From positions 1,054,001 through 1,118,000 of the forward strand of contig NZ_CP044427.1 in NCBI RefSeq assembly GCF_008843165.1: a DNA stretch of 64,000 bases. The letters are read 5' to 3'. Below, piece by piece: positions 16,877 through 25,856 of the stretch. This DNA is from Ornithinimicrobium pratense. Its GTDB lineage: Bacteria; Actinomycetota; Actinomycetes; Actinomycetales; Dermatophilaceae. The position numbers and the translations under genes were made by a program. Positions within the stretch are counted from its first letter, which is position 1. Every line of letters begins with the position of its first letter. The notes beneath the pieces were generated by a model, which saw nothing but the letters and a program-made list of their open reading frames with translations, searched no databases and was not told the origin of the DNA.

Positions 16877-19012
16877 CTACGCCTCGTCCTTCTGGGGCGC
16901 CACCAGGCCCAGGACCTCCGGCAGTGCCTCGGGCTCCTCGCCCAGGACGTGCTCAGCCAGAAAGGCCAGCACAACGGCATACCAGACCTTGGCGTGCTGG
17001 GGTGCCAGGATCCAGTGATTCTCGTGGGGGAAGTAGAGGAACCGGTGGACCGTCGAGCCGTCCGGCTCCGCGGGCCGGCCGGAGCGAGAGAGCAGTTCGT
17101 ACCACAGCCGTAGGCCCTCGCCGATCGGCACGCGGTAGTCCTTGTCGCCGTGGATCACCAGCATCGGACTGACAATCTGGTCGACGTAGAGGTGCGGGGA
17201 GTGCTTGCCGCTCATCTCCTGCGTCATCTCCCGCTGCCAGTAGAACGCCGCGTCGGTGGTGGAGCCGAAGGCGTCCAGGCCCCACAGCGAGGCATGGGTG
17301 ACGACGGCCTTGAACCGGTCGGTGTGGCCGGCGACCCAGTTGGCCATGTAGCCGCCGAACGAACCGCCCATGGCAGCGGTGCGGGAGGCGTCGATGTCCG
17401 CGCGGGCCTCGACGGCGTCGGTGATCGCCATGAGGTCGGTGTACGGCGCGTCGCCCCAGGCGCCCCAGCCGCGCTGGATGAAGTCCTGGCCATAGCCGGT
17501 CGACAGGGCCGGGTCAGGCAGCAGGACGGCATACCCGCGAGCGGTCATCAGCCACGGGTTCCACCGCCAGGTCCAGGCGTTCCAGGACCCGAGCGGCCCG
17601 CCGTGGATCCAGAGCAGCAGCGGGTGGCCCTCGGGGCCCGGCCGGTCCTGGGGGAGCGCAAGCCAGCCCCGGACGCGGGCGCCATCGGCGGTGGTGGTCT
17701 CGACCTCCTCGAGCCGGCCCGGGATCGTGGGCCGGTCCACCGGACCCGGCAGGCGGGTGACCTCGCCGCTGGCCAGGTCGAGGCGCACGACTTCCGGTGG
17801 GAAGAGGTAGGAGCTGCGGACGCCGTAGGCGGTGGTGCCGTCGGGGGAGACGGCCAGCTCGCTCCAGGCGGCGTCGTCGTGGGTCAGCTGGGTCACCTCG
17901 CCGTTGGCGACGTCGACCCGGAAGACCGGCCGGCGGCCGTCGCTGTCAGCCAGGACGAGGACGGCGGACGCGTCGGGCAGCCACGCCATCGGCGTCGCCC
18001 ACAGCTCCCAGTCCGGTGCCAGGGGGGCGAGCTCGCCGCTGGTGGTGTCCATCAGCTGCAGCCGCGGCTGCGGGGGCTCGGTCGGCGAGGTGGTCCGGCC
18101 GACCACGACCACGGCCCGGGTGCCGTCGGGACTGATCGGGCCGGGGGAGGCCTCCTGGCCTTCCTGGTCGAAGAGGGTCTGACGATCGCCCGTGGCCAGG
18201 TCCACCCGCGCGATCCCCTCGCGCAGGCTCGCGCGCGCCTCAGGGATCGTGACCGGCAGCAGCGCGAAGGTGCCGTCCGGGGCGATGATCGGGCTCGGGT
18301 CATGCAGTGCGGGGAAGGTGCCGCCGGTGAGCAGCCTAAGATGCATCTCGGGGGCGCGGTCGGTGGTGCCGGGCAGCGGGGATCGCGCCTCACCCTCGGT
18401 GTCGCCGCTCTCGTCGGCACCGGGCCGAGGGCTGGGTCCGCGCTGGACCGAGAAGACGTGCGGCACCTCCGGGCCCAGGTCGTGGTCCCAGTAGCGGATG
18501 GGGTAGCTGCTGTGCAGGATCGCGTCCACACCGGCGTCCTTGCGGCGCTTGCGCAGGGTGGCGTGCTCCTCCTCGCTCCCAGCGCCGGGAAGCAGTCCGC
18601 CGGTGACGACCACCCGGTCGGCGTTCTCGGCGCAGAACACACCGCTGATGCCACCGGCCCGGCTCAACACCACCCTGGCTTCCCCGCCCTGGGCCGGGAT
18701 GTGCCACAGGGCGGTCGCCGCCTCGTCCTCCTCACCCTCTGGGTCCGGGCGGGAGGAGGTGAAGTAGAGAGCACCGTCGACCCCGAACGCCGCACCGGCC
18801 TCACCCTTGGAACTGCGGGTGATCCGATGGGCGGGACGCTCCCCGGTCGGGTCGAGCTCCCAGAGCGCGGAGGCGTAACCGGTGCCCTTGCGGTTGAGCG
18901 TGGCCACCGTGGTGACCAGTCGGGACCCGTCCGGGCTCAGGGTCAGCCCGGAGACGCGGGGCAGGGCGACGTAGTGGTCGAGGTCGTGAAAGGCTGAAGC
19001 TGGTGCGCTCAT
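16877..19012 (-). CDS. S9 family peptidase (acylaminoacyl-peptidase-like)
   Basis: A 711-residue prolyl-oligopeptidase-family enzyme with an N-terminal beta-propeller (repeated LSPDGSRL / VSPDGTT blades, residues about 20-420) and a C-terminal alpha/beta-hydrolase. The catalytic serine is in GGSFGGYMANW, the aspartate in HGDKDYRVP and the histidine in PHENHW. No signal peptide is seen, so it probably trims peptides in the cytoplasm. The ATG at 19012 is preceded by TAGGAC (plus-strand 19020-19025) seven bases upstream and no ribosome-binding site, suggesting leaderless expression. Confidence 0.93.
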   Translation of the reverse strand: MSAPASAFHDLDHYVALPRVSGLTLSPDGSRLVTTVATLNRKGTGYASALWELDPTGERPAHRITRSSKGEAGAAFGVDGALYFTSSRPDPEGEEDEAATALWHIPAQGGEARVVLSRAGGISGVFCAENADRVVVTGGLLPGAGSEEEHATLRKRRKDAGVDAILHSSYPIRYWDHDLGPEVPHVFSVQRGPSPRPGADESGDTEGEARSPLPGTTDRAPEMHLRLLTGGTFPALHDPSPIIAPDGTFALLPVTIPEARASLREGIARVDLATGDRQTLFDQEGQEASPGPISPDGTRAVVVVGRTTSPTEPPQPRLQLMDTTSGELAPLAPDWELWATPMAWLPDASAVLVLADSDGRRPVFRVDVANGEVTQLTHDDAAWSELAVSPDGTTAYGVRSSYLFPPEVVRLDLASGEVTRLPGPVDRPTIPGRLEEVETTTADGARVRGWLALPQDRPGPEGHPLLLWIHGGPLGSWNAWTWRWNPWLMTARGYAVLLPDPALSTGYGQDFIQRGWGAWGDAPYTDLMAITDAVEARADIDASRTAAMGGSFGGYMANWVAGHTDRFKAVVTHASLWGLDAFGSTTDAAFYWQREMTQEMSGKHSPHLYVDQIVSPMLVIHGDKDYRVPIGEGLRLWYELLSRSGRPAEPDGSTVHRFLYFPHENHWILAPQHAKVWYAVVLAFLAEHVLGEEPEALPEVLGLVAPQKDEA

Positions 19013-19019
19013 GGATCCT

Positions 19020-19025
19020 GTCCTA
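19020..19025 (-). promoter_or_regulatory. Probable -10 element of a leaderless S9 peptidase transcript
   Basis: On the minus strand TAGGAC stands seven bases before the ATG at 19012, with no ribosome-binding site between them. Confidence 0.45.
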
Positions 19026-19052
19026 TCATCCGGCACCGGCACGGGTCGCCCC

Positions 19053-19078
19053 GGAATCCTCAAGGGGGCTACGGCGTT
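19053..19078 (+). promoter_or_regulatory. SigR/SigH-type promoter match before the PAC2 gene
   Basis: GGAAT (19053-19057), exactly 18 bases, then GTT (19076-19078). This is the consensus of the thiol-oxidative-stress ECF sigma factor (SigR of Streptomyces, SigH of mycobacteria). It lies about 30 bases before the PAC2 start, followed by AGGAGAGGAG at 19091-19100. Confidence 0.5.
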
Positions 19079-19108
19079 GTCCCACGTCAGAGGAGAGGAG
19101 AGTCCCGC

Positions 19109-20149
19109 GTGACCACACATTCCCCGCTGTTCCGCCTGGAGGTGGACTCGGCCCGCCAGCCCCAGCCGGCGTCGCTGCTGATGGTGTCCCTGGAGGGGTT
19201 CCTGGACGCCGGACACGTCCGGTCCACCCTGGCCGAGCACCTGCTGGACACGCTCGAGCACGAGGCGGTGGCCAGGTTCGACACCGACCAACTGGTGGAC
19301 TACCGCTCGCGCCGGCCCCTGATGACCTTCGACGCTGACCACTACACCGCCTACGAGCAGCCCTCGCTCGTCCTCTACCGGATGGTGGACTCGGCGGGGG
19401 AGCCCTTCCTGCTGCTGCACGGCGTGGAGCCGGACTACCGCTGGGAGGGTTTCGTCGAGGCGGTCCGCCAGCTCTGCCTGGCCTTCGGGGTGCGCCGGAT
19501 GGTCACCGCCCACGGCATCCCGATGGCGGTCCCGCACACCCGCCCGGTCGGCACCACCCGGTTCGCCAGCGACTCCTCGGCCCTGGGCGACTACAGCCCG
19601 ATCTTCGGCCAGGTCAAGGTGCCCTCGAGCGCGGACACGCTGCTGCACCTGCGGCTGGCCGAGGCCGGGCTGCTCACCCTGGGGGTGGCCGTGCACGTCC
19701 CGCACTACCTCGCCGACACCCAGTTCGGTGACGCGGTGGTCGCCGCGGCCGACGTGGTGATGGAGCTCACCGGCCTGGTGCTGCCCACCGCCGACCTCAT
19801 CGCCATGGCTGGCCTGACCCGCGGCCAGATCGAGGCCGAGCTGGCTCAGCATGGGGAGGCCAAGGAGGTCGTCGAGGGGTTGGAGCGCAGCTACGACCGG
19901 TTCGTGGAGGGCCAGCGGCGCAAGAGCCTGCTTGCCGCCCAGGCCGCCAACCTGCCCAGCGCCGACGAGATCGGTGCCCAGCTGGAGGCGTTCCTGCGCG
20001 ACCCGGAGTCCGCCGACCCTTCCGCGCCGTCGGAGGAGAGCCCGACGCTGGCCAAGGATCCTGAGGGGTCCGAGGATCCTGAGGGCTCCGAGGGCTCCGA
20101 GGGGTCTCAGGACCCCGAGACCTCCGAGGACGGCGACACCCGGCCCTGA
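19109..20149 (+). CDS. PAC2 family protein
   Basis: A 346-residue PAC2-domain protein, related to eukaryotic and archaeal proteasome-assembly chaperones. Recognisable pieces are LLMVSLEGFLDAGHV, the VEPDYRWEGFVEAV strand-helix and VHVPHYLADT. The bacterial function is not established; a proteasome link in actinobacteria is only suggested by the family. Residues about 315-343 form an acidic, low-complexity tail of degenerate DPEGSE units encoded by imperfect short repeats (about 20057-20130). The GTG start has a strong AGGAGAGGAG ribosome-binding site, and a SigR/SigH-like promoter lies upstream. Confidence 0.88.
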   Translation: MTTHSPLFRLEVDSARQPQPASLLMVSLEGFLDAGHVRSTLAEHLLDTLEHEAVARFDTDQLVDYRSRRPLMTFDADHYTAYEQPSLVLYRMVDSAGEPFLLLHGVEPDYRWEGFVEAVRQLCLAFGVRRMVTAHGIPMAVPHTRPVGTTRFASDSSALGDYSPIFGQVKVPSSADTLLHLRLAEAGLLTLGVAVHVPHYLADTQFGDAVVAAADVVMELTGLVLPTADLIAMAGLTRGQIEAELAQHGEAKEVVEGLERSYDRFVEGQRRKSLLAAQAANLPSADEIGAQLEAFLRDPESADPSAPSEESPTLAKDPEGSEDPEGSEGSEGSQDPETSEDGDTRP

Positions 20150-20245
20150 CCGGCGCACGCCCGGGTGCGACGACATACCGCGCACCCTGCCGCACACCGT
20201 GCCAGGATGGACCGTCCTGCCGCACCCGAACCCTAGGAGTTCGTC

Positions 20246-20992
20246 GTGGGTCTCTTCCGATCTGACAAGCCCGCCCGTCGGGACGACAGTCCCACCCCCG
20301 TCGAGGACCCCGGTCCGGTCGACGCGGTGGCCAACGCCTTCGTCGGCAAACTGCTCGACCTCGGCATCGACGGGATCGGGCCGGTGGACTCGGTGGAGGA
20401 AGTCGTGGCCCGGATGCGCCGCAAGCACGGCGAGGACGTCGAGGCGGCGATCAAGGAGATCGTCTCCGACCACGTCAAGAAGGCAGGTGTCGGCGGCTTC
20501 GTGACCGGCGCTGGCGGCGTGGTGACGATGCCGGTCTCACTGCCCGCGAACGTGCTGGAGTTCTACGTGCTGGCCACGCGGATGGTCGGCAGCATCGCCA
20601 CCCTGCGCGGTTATGACGTGTCCACCAAGGGCGCCCGCTCGGCCGTTCTGCTGTCCCTGGTCGGGGCCGACGCCGACGACCTGCTGCGCAAGGCGGGCCT
20701 GGGCACGGTCGCGGGGATGACCGGCTCGGCACGGCTGGCCGCGATGGCCGCCAGCAGGATGCCGCGGGCCGCGGCCATGATGATCAACAAGGCGGTCGGC
20801 TTCCGGCTGCTGACCCAGGTCGGTGGGCGGGCGCTGACCCGGTTCGTCCGGTACGTGCCGGTCGCGGGCGGCATCGTGGGCGCGGGCCTGGACGGGCTGC
20901 TGATGAAGCGCATCGCCGACCACGCCCGCTCGGAGTTCACCACCCAGGCACTCACCGGCGTGGTGCTGGAGGCCGACGGCCACACCCGCTGA
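20246..20992 (+). CDS. EcsC family protein
   Basis: A 248-residue protein resembling the EcsC family. It has a short polar N-terminus, a DSVEEVVARMRRKHG helix, then a Gly/Ala-rich amphipathic core (GGFVTGAGGVVTMPVSLPANVLEFYVLATRMVG) and a glycine-rich RYVPVAGGIVGAGLDG segment. In Bacillus EcsC is linked to an ABC transporter and secretion, but actinobacterial copies are orphans, as here. Function is unknown; membrane or lipid association is plausible. A GTG start follows CTAGGAG. Confidence 0.72.
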   Translation: MGLFRSDKPARRDDSPTPVEDPGPVDAVANAFVGKLLDLGIDGIGPVDSVEEVVARMRRKHGEDVEAAIKEIVSDHVKKAGVGGFVTGAGGVVTMPVSLPANVLEFYVLATRMVGSIATLRGYDVSTKGARSAVLLSLVGADADDLLRKAGLGTVAGMTGSARLAAMAASRMPRAAAMMINKAVGFRLLTQVGGRALTRFVRYVPVAGGIVGAGLDGLLMKRIADHARSEFTTQALTGVVLEADGHTR

Positions 20993-21059
20993 GCGGGGAG
21001 TTATCCACAGATCCTGAGCGGGCCCGTTCCGGCGGATCCGGGCACGCCACGCTGAGGTG

Positions 21060-22220
21060 ATGACAACACCTGAGCTGGCGGGGGGCTTACCCCGGAACGA
21101 CGACACCGTCCTGGTACGCGGCATCAACCATCTGCTGGCGGTGGTGCCCCACCTGATCGGTTATCGGCCCGACCACAGCCTGGTCGTGGTGGCGACCCGG
21201 CTCGAGGGCACCCGACACGGGGTCCACCGGGGCTCGGTGGCCTTCGCCGCCCGTGTCGACCTGCCACCCCCGACCCACCTGCCGCAGCTGCCCCACGCGC
21301 TCGGCGGGCCGCTGCGCCGGGTGGCGAGCGAGGGCGGGCAGTTGATGCTGCACACCTTCGGCTATGACCTTCCGACGGGTCCGGACGGCGAGGTGGATGC
21401 CGGGTATGCCGAGGCGCTGCTGCAGACGCTGGAGTCCACGGCCCGACGGGCGGGGGCCGAGCTGCACGACCTCGACCTGGTCCGGGACCAGGGCCGGGAG
21501 CACCGACGTCTGCTCGTGGCGACCTGCCGGACCGAAGAACCGTGGCAGCCGGTGCCTCCCGCCGCGGACGTACCGGCCGCCGCCGACTTCGTGCTGCAGG
21601 GCCGAGCGCCGCTCCCCTCCCGCGAGGTGGTCGCCGCGGCCGTGCGACGCCGCGATGAGACGGCGGCCGCCCGGACCGACCTGGCGCTCACGCTGCTGGC
21701 CGCGGACCCAGCCAAGCTGGACCGCGACGTGGCGCTGAGGGCGCTGGGTGCCTGGGTGGTGCACGGATCCCCCTCACCGGGGGCACGTGAGCGCGCCTGG
21801 ATCACCGCCGAGCTGCACGACCGACAGGTGCGGGACGCGCTCCTGGGGCGCTGGCTCCCGCAGATGTTCGACCTGCACGACGTCCTGGGCCCCGACGACG
21901 CGGCGCTGCTGGCCAGGTGGGTTCCTCCCTGGCCCCGGGAGGACTCCGACGCCGCGCTGGACCGGCTGCTCGAACTGGCGGCCAAGGTCCCAGTGCAGCT
22001 GGGCGCGCCGGTGGTGACCGTGGCGGCCTTCGTCGCGTGGGTCCATGGGCAGGGGACGGTGGCCAACGAGGCGTGCGACCTGGCGCTGGAGGTGGACCCC
22101 GACTACCGGATGGCCGTGCTGCTCCGGGAGTGCCTGGACCGCGGCATCAAGCCGACTCGCGACGGCGCGGACCGTCAGGAGCGCCGGGCCCGGAGGCGGG
22201 GTTCGGACACGGCGGCCTGA
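21060..22220 (+). CDS. DUF4192 domain-containing protein
   Basis: A 386-residue protein fitting DUF4192, an actinobacterial family of unknown function. The diagnostic N-terminal segment (LLAVVPHLIGYRPDHSLVVVA) is near residue 22, and a TPR-like helical C-terminus (VTVAAFVAWVHGQG, ANEACDLALEVDPDYRMAVLL) closes the domain. A GTG at 21057 directly before the ATG is an alternative start. It is monocistronic by spacing and sits between EcsC and the universal stress protein. Confidence 0.85.
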   Translation: MTTPELAGGLPRNDDTVLVRGINHLLAVVPHLIGYRPDHSLVVVATRLEGTRHGVHRGSVAFAARVDLPPPTHLPQLPHALGGPLRRVASEGGQLMLHTFGYDLPTGPDGEVDAGYAEALLQTLESTARRAGAELHDLDLVRDQGREHRRLLVATCRTEEPWQPVPPAADVPAAADFVLQGRAPLPSREVVAAAVRRRDETAAARTDLALTLLAADPAKLDRDVALRALGAWVVHGSPSPGARERAWITAELHDRQVRDALLGRWLPQMFDLHDVLGPDDAALLARWVPPWPREDSDAALDRLLELAAKVPVQLGAPVVTVAAFVAWVHGQGTVANEACDLALEVDPDYRMAVLLRECLDRGIKPTRDGADRQERRARRRGSDTAA

Positions 22221-22364
22221 CGACCGGCCGACCCGCCCGGAGGTGGGGGCGCGCTCAATGCCCAGAACGCCCGCCGACCTGCGCGGGGAGGGCCCGCAGA
22301 GCGTCTGGCCGGCGGTGTAGGGTCGCTGCCAGCACAGTAGGACGCCCTATGAGGAGGCAGTCTC

Positions 22365-22772
22365 ATGTCGGTCATCGTCGGCTACATCCCCACCCGTGAA
22401 GGTCGGGCCGCTCTCACCGCCGCGCGCAGCGAGGCGCTGCTGCGCAAGACCAAGCTCGTCGTGGTGAACTCCCAGCGCGGCGGCCGGGACTTCGACGCCC
22501 ACCAGGCTCAGCTCTTCGAGGAGGAGCTGCGTCGGGTGCAGCGCGACCTGGACGAGGCAGGGGTGCCCCACGAGGTCCGCCAGCTGGTGCGCGGCAACGA
22601 GCCGGCCGAGGATCTCATCGAGGTCGCGGAACAGTCCGACGGCGAGCTGATCGTCATTGGCCTGCGGCGCCGCACCCCGATCGGCAAGCTGATCCTGGGG
22701 TCCAACGCCCAGCGGATCCTGCTCGATGCCGTCTGCCCCGTGCTCGCCGTGAAGGCCGGCGAGGACGACTGA
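22365..22772 (+). CDS. Universal stress protein UspA family
   Basis: A 135-residue single-domain Usp. It begins with SVIVGYIPTREGRAAL, where the ATP-binding aspartate position differs from the common VGxDGS form. It ends with GLRRRTPIGKLILGSNAQRILL, which keeps the G-2x-G-9x-G-S phosphate-binding motif, so nucleotide binding is likely. GAGGAGG sits before the ATG, and a TAGGGT box at about 22318-22323 is a candidate -10. It is transcribed alone upstream of sigA. Confidence 0.9.
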   Translation: MSVIVGYIPTREGRAALTAARSEALLRKTKLVVVNSQRGGRDFDAHQAQLFEEELRRVQRDLDEAGVPHEVRQLVRGNEPAEDLIEVAEQSDGELIVIGLRRRTPIGKLILGSNAQRILLDAVCPVLAVKAGEDD

Positions 22773-22889
22773 GGCTGAGCGGGCCGCCACCGGTCCCAGC
22801 GGCGGCGCCGGTCACCGGGTCCATCCCCTCACCGGATGGGCTCTGACCAGCGCAGACAGCCCTGCGGAGCGTCCCTGACCGGGGGCGGT

Positions 22890-22922
22890 GGAATGTCATC
22901 GAGGCGGGTGGCGTTTTATAAT
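22890..22922 (+). promoter_or_regulatory. sigA promoter region: SigR/SigH-type match overlapping a perfect TATAAT
   Basis: GGAAT (22890-22894), 18 bases, GTT (22913-22915) matches the SigR/SigH consensus exactly. The same stretch ends in a perfect TATAAT (22917-22922) usable as a housekeeping -10. In Streptomyces the principal sigma gene hrdB is known to have a SigR-dependent promoter. Confidence 0.55.
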
Positions 22923-23039
22923 GGTGCGACAGTCAGCCTGCCGACCGGCAGACGAGGGCACCCGCGCCCATGACCGACGGCCTGATCGCGCCCGCCGGTG
23001 TGGCCATCCTCTCCCGCAAGAAATGAGTTGGACATCCCC

Positions 23040-24800
<1,761 letters not shown>

Positions 24801-24810
24801 CGGACCAGGT

Positions 24811-25347
24811 ATGCCGTCCGCGGACGCACCGGTCACCGTGATCCCGGTGAGCCAGAAGGACTGGGAGTCTTACCGAGACCTGCGCCTGGAGATGCTGCTC
24901 GACGCGCCCGAGGCCTTCTGGAGTCAGCACTCCCAGGTGGTGGACCGCACCGAGGAGCAGTGGCGTCAGGCTGCTGGCGGCATGCCCAGCCTGCAGGCTC
25001 GGGACGCGCAGGGCACAGCCCTGGGCACTCTCACCGTGGCGCCGCGCGGACCCGGCCCTGAGAGCGAGAAGGACCCCTCCCACGGGCCGGGTGACGTCAT
25101 GGTCCTGGCGGTCTACGTACGCCCGCGGGCTCGGGGCCGTGGCGTGGGGGACCAGCTGCTGCGGGCGGCGGAGCAGCTGGCCGTCGAGCAGTTCGATGCG
25201 CAACGCCTCCTGCTGCACGTGAGCGAGCTCAACGAACCCGCCCGGGCTCTGTACGCACGGCACGGGTACCGACCCACCGGCCAGACCATCGACCACCCGC
25301 GCCTGGCGGGCGTGAAGGAACTGGAGCTGGCCAAGCCGCTGCGCTGA
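24811..25347 (+). CDS. GNAT family N-acetyltransferase
   Basis: A 178-residue GNAT. The acetyl-CoA pyrophosphate-binding motif is VRPRARGRGVGDQLL, followed by the LHVSELNEPARALYARHGYRPTG segment typical of RimI-like acetyltransferases. The N-terminal RLEMLLDAPEAFW resembles members that acetylate small molecules or proteins, but the substrate is unknown. It starts ten bases after the sigA stop and may be co-transcribed. The ATG lies inside a copy of the iterated octamer at 24808-24815. Confidence 0.88.
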   Translation: MPSADAPVTVIPVSQKDWESYRDLRLEMLLDAPEAFWSQHSQVVDRTEEQWRQAAGGMPSLQARDAQGTALGTLTVAPRGPGPESEKDPSHGPGDVMVLAVYVRPRARGRGVGDQLLRAAEQLAVEQFDAQRLLLHVSELNEPARALYARHGYRPTGQTIDHPRLAGVKELELAKPLR

Positions 25348-25368
25348 CAGCAGCACCGTGGACAGCGT

Positions 25369-25827
25369 CTAGCCCTCCGTGCCGGGACGCGAGCGTCCCG
25401 CCTTGATCTGCGCCCGGTGCCGCTTGGCCTCCACCCTGCGGCGTTGCGAGCCGCGCGTGGGCCGGGTCGCTCGGCGAGCGGGGGCCGGAGGTGCCAGGGC
25501 TTCGCGCAGCAGAGCCGCCAGCCGCTGACGCGCCGCCCGTCGGTTGCGTCGTTGCGAGCGGTGCTCCGCCGCCACGATGCGCACCCGCCCGCCCACCCGG
25601 TGGGGCGCCAGGGCGCTGGCCGCCCGGGCACGCTGAATGGGGGTCAGGGCCGGGGACGTCTCCGGGTCCCACCACAGCTCCACCCTGCTGTCCGTGGTGT
25701 TGACGCCCTGCCCACCCGGCCCACCGGCGCGGCTGAACGTCTCCTCCAGCTCCGCCGCGGGCACGACCAGACCCCGGGGCACGCCGGGCCCCGGCGGCAC
25801 CACCAGGTCGAGCTCAGCGGCAGGCAT
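25369..25827 (-). CDS. arfB: Alternative ribosome-rescue peptidyl-tRNA hydrolase ArfB
   Basis: A 152-residue class I release-factor-like protein (ArfB/YaeJ/ICT1). The catalytic loop SRAGGPGGQGVNTTDSRVEL contains the GGQ motif. The C-terminal tail is rich in Arg and Lys (RRRVEAKRHRAQIKAGRSR), as needed to occupy the empty mRNA channel of stalled ribosomes. It lacks the stop-codon-recognition domain of RF1/RF2. The start at 25827 gives the usual family length. The gene converges on the GNAT gene. Confidence 0.92.
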   Translation of the reverse strand: MPAAELDLVVPPGPGVPRGLVVPAAELEETFSRAGGPGGQGVNTTDSRVELWWDPETSPALTPIQRARAASALAPHRVGGRVRIVAAEHRSQRRNRRAARQRLAALLREALAPPAPARRATRPTRGSQRRRVEAKRHRAQIKAGRSRPGTEG

Positions 25828-25856
25828 ACCCCCAGCATGGCAGCCAGACAGAAGGA

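Noticed and set aside
17150..18997. Plus-strand frame opposite the S9 peptidase
   Set aside because: Gly/Val/Arg-rich shadow frame; the opposite strand has a full catalytic triad and propeller repeats.
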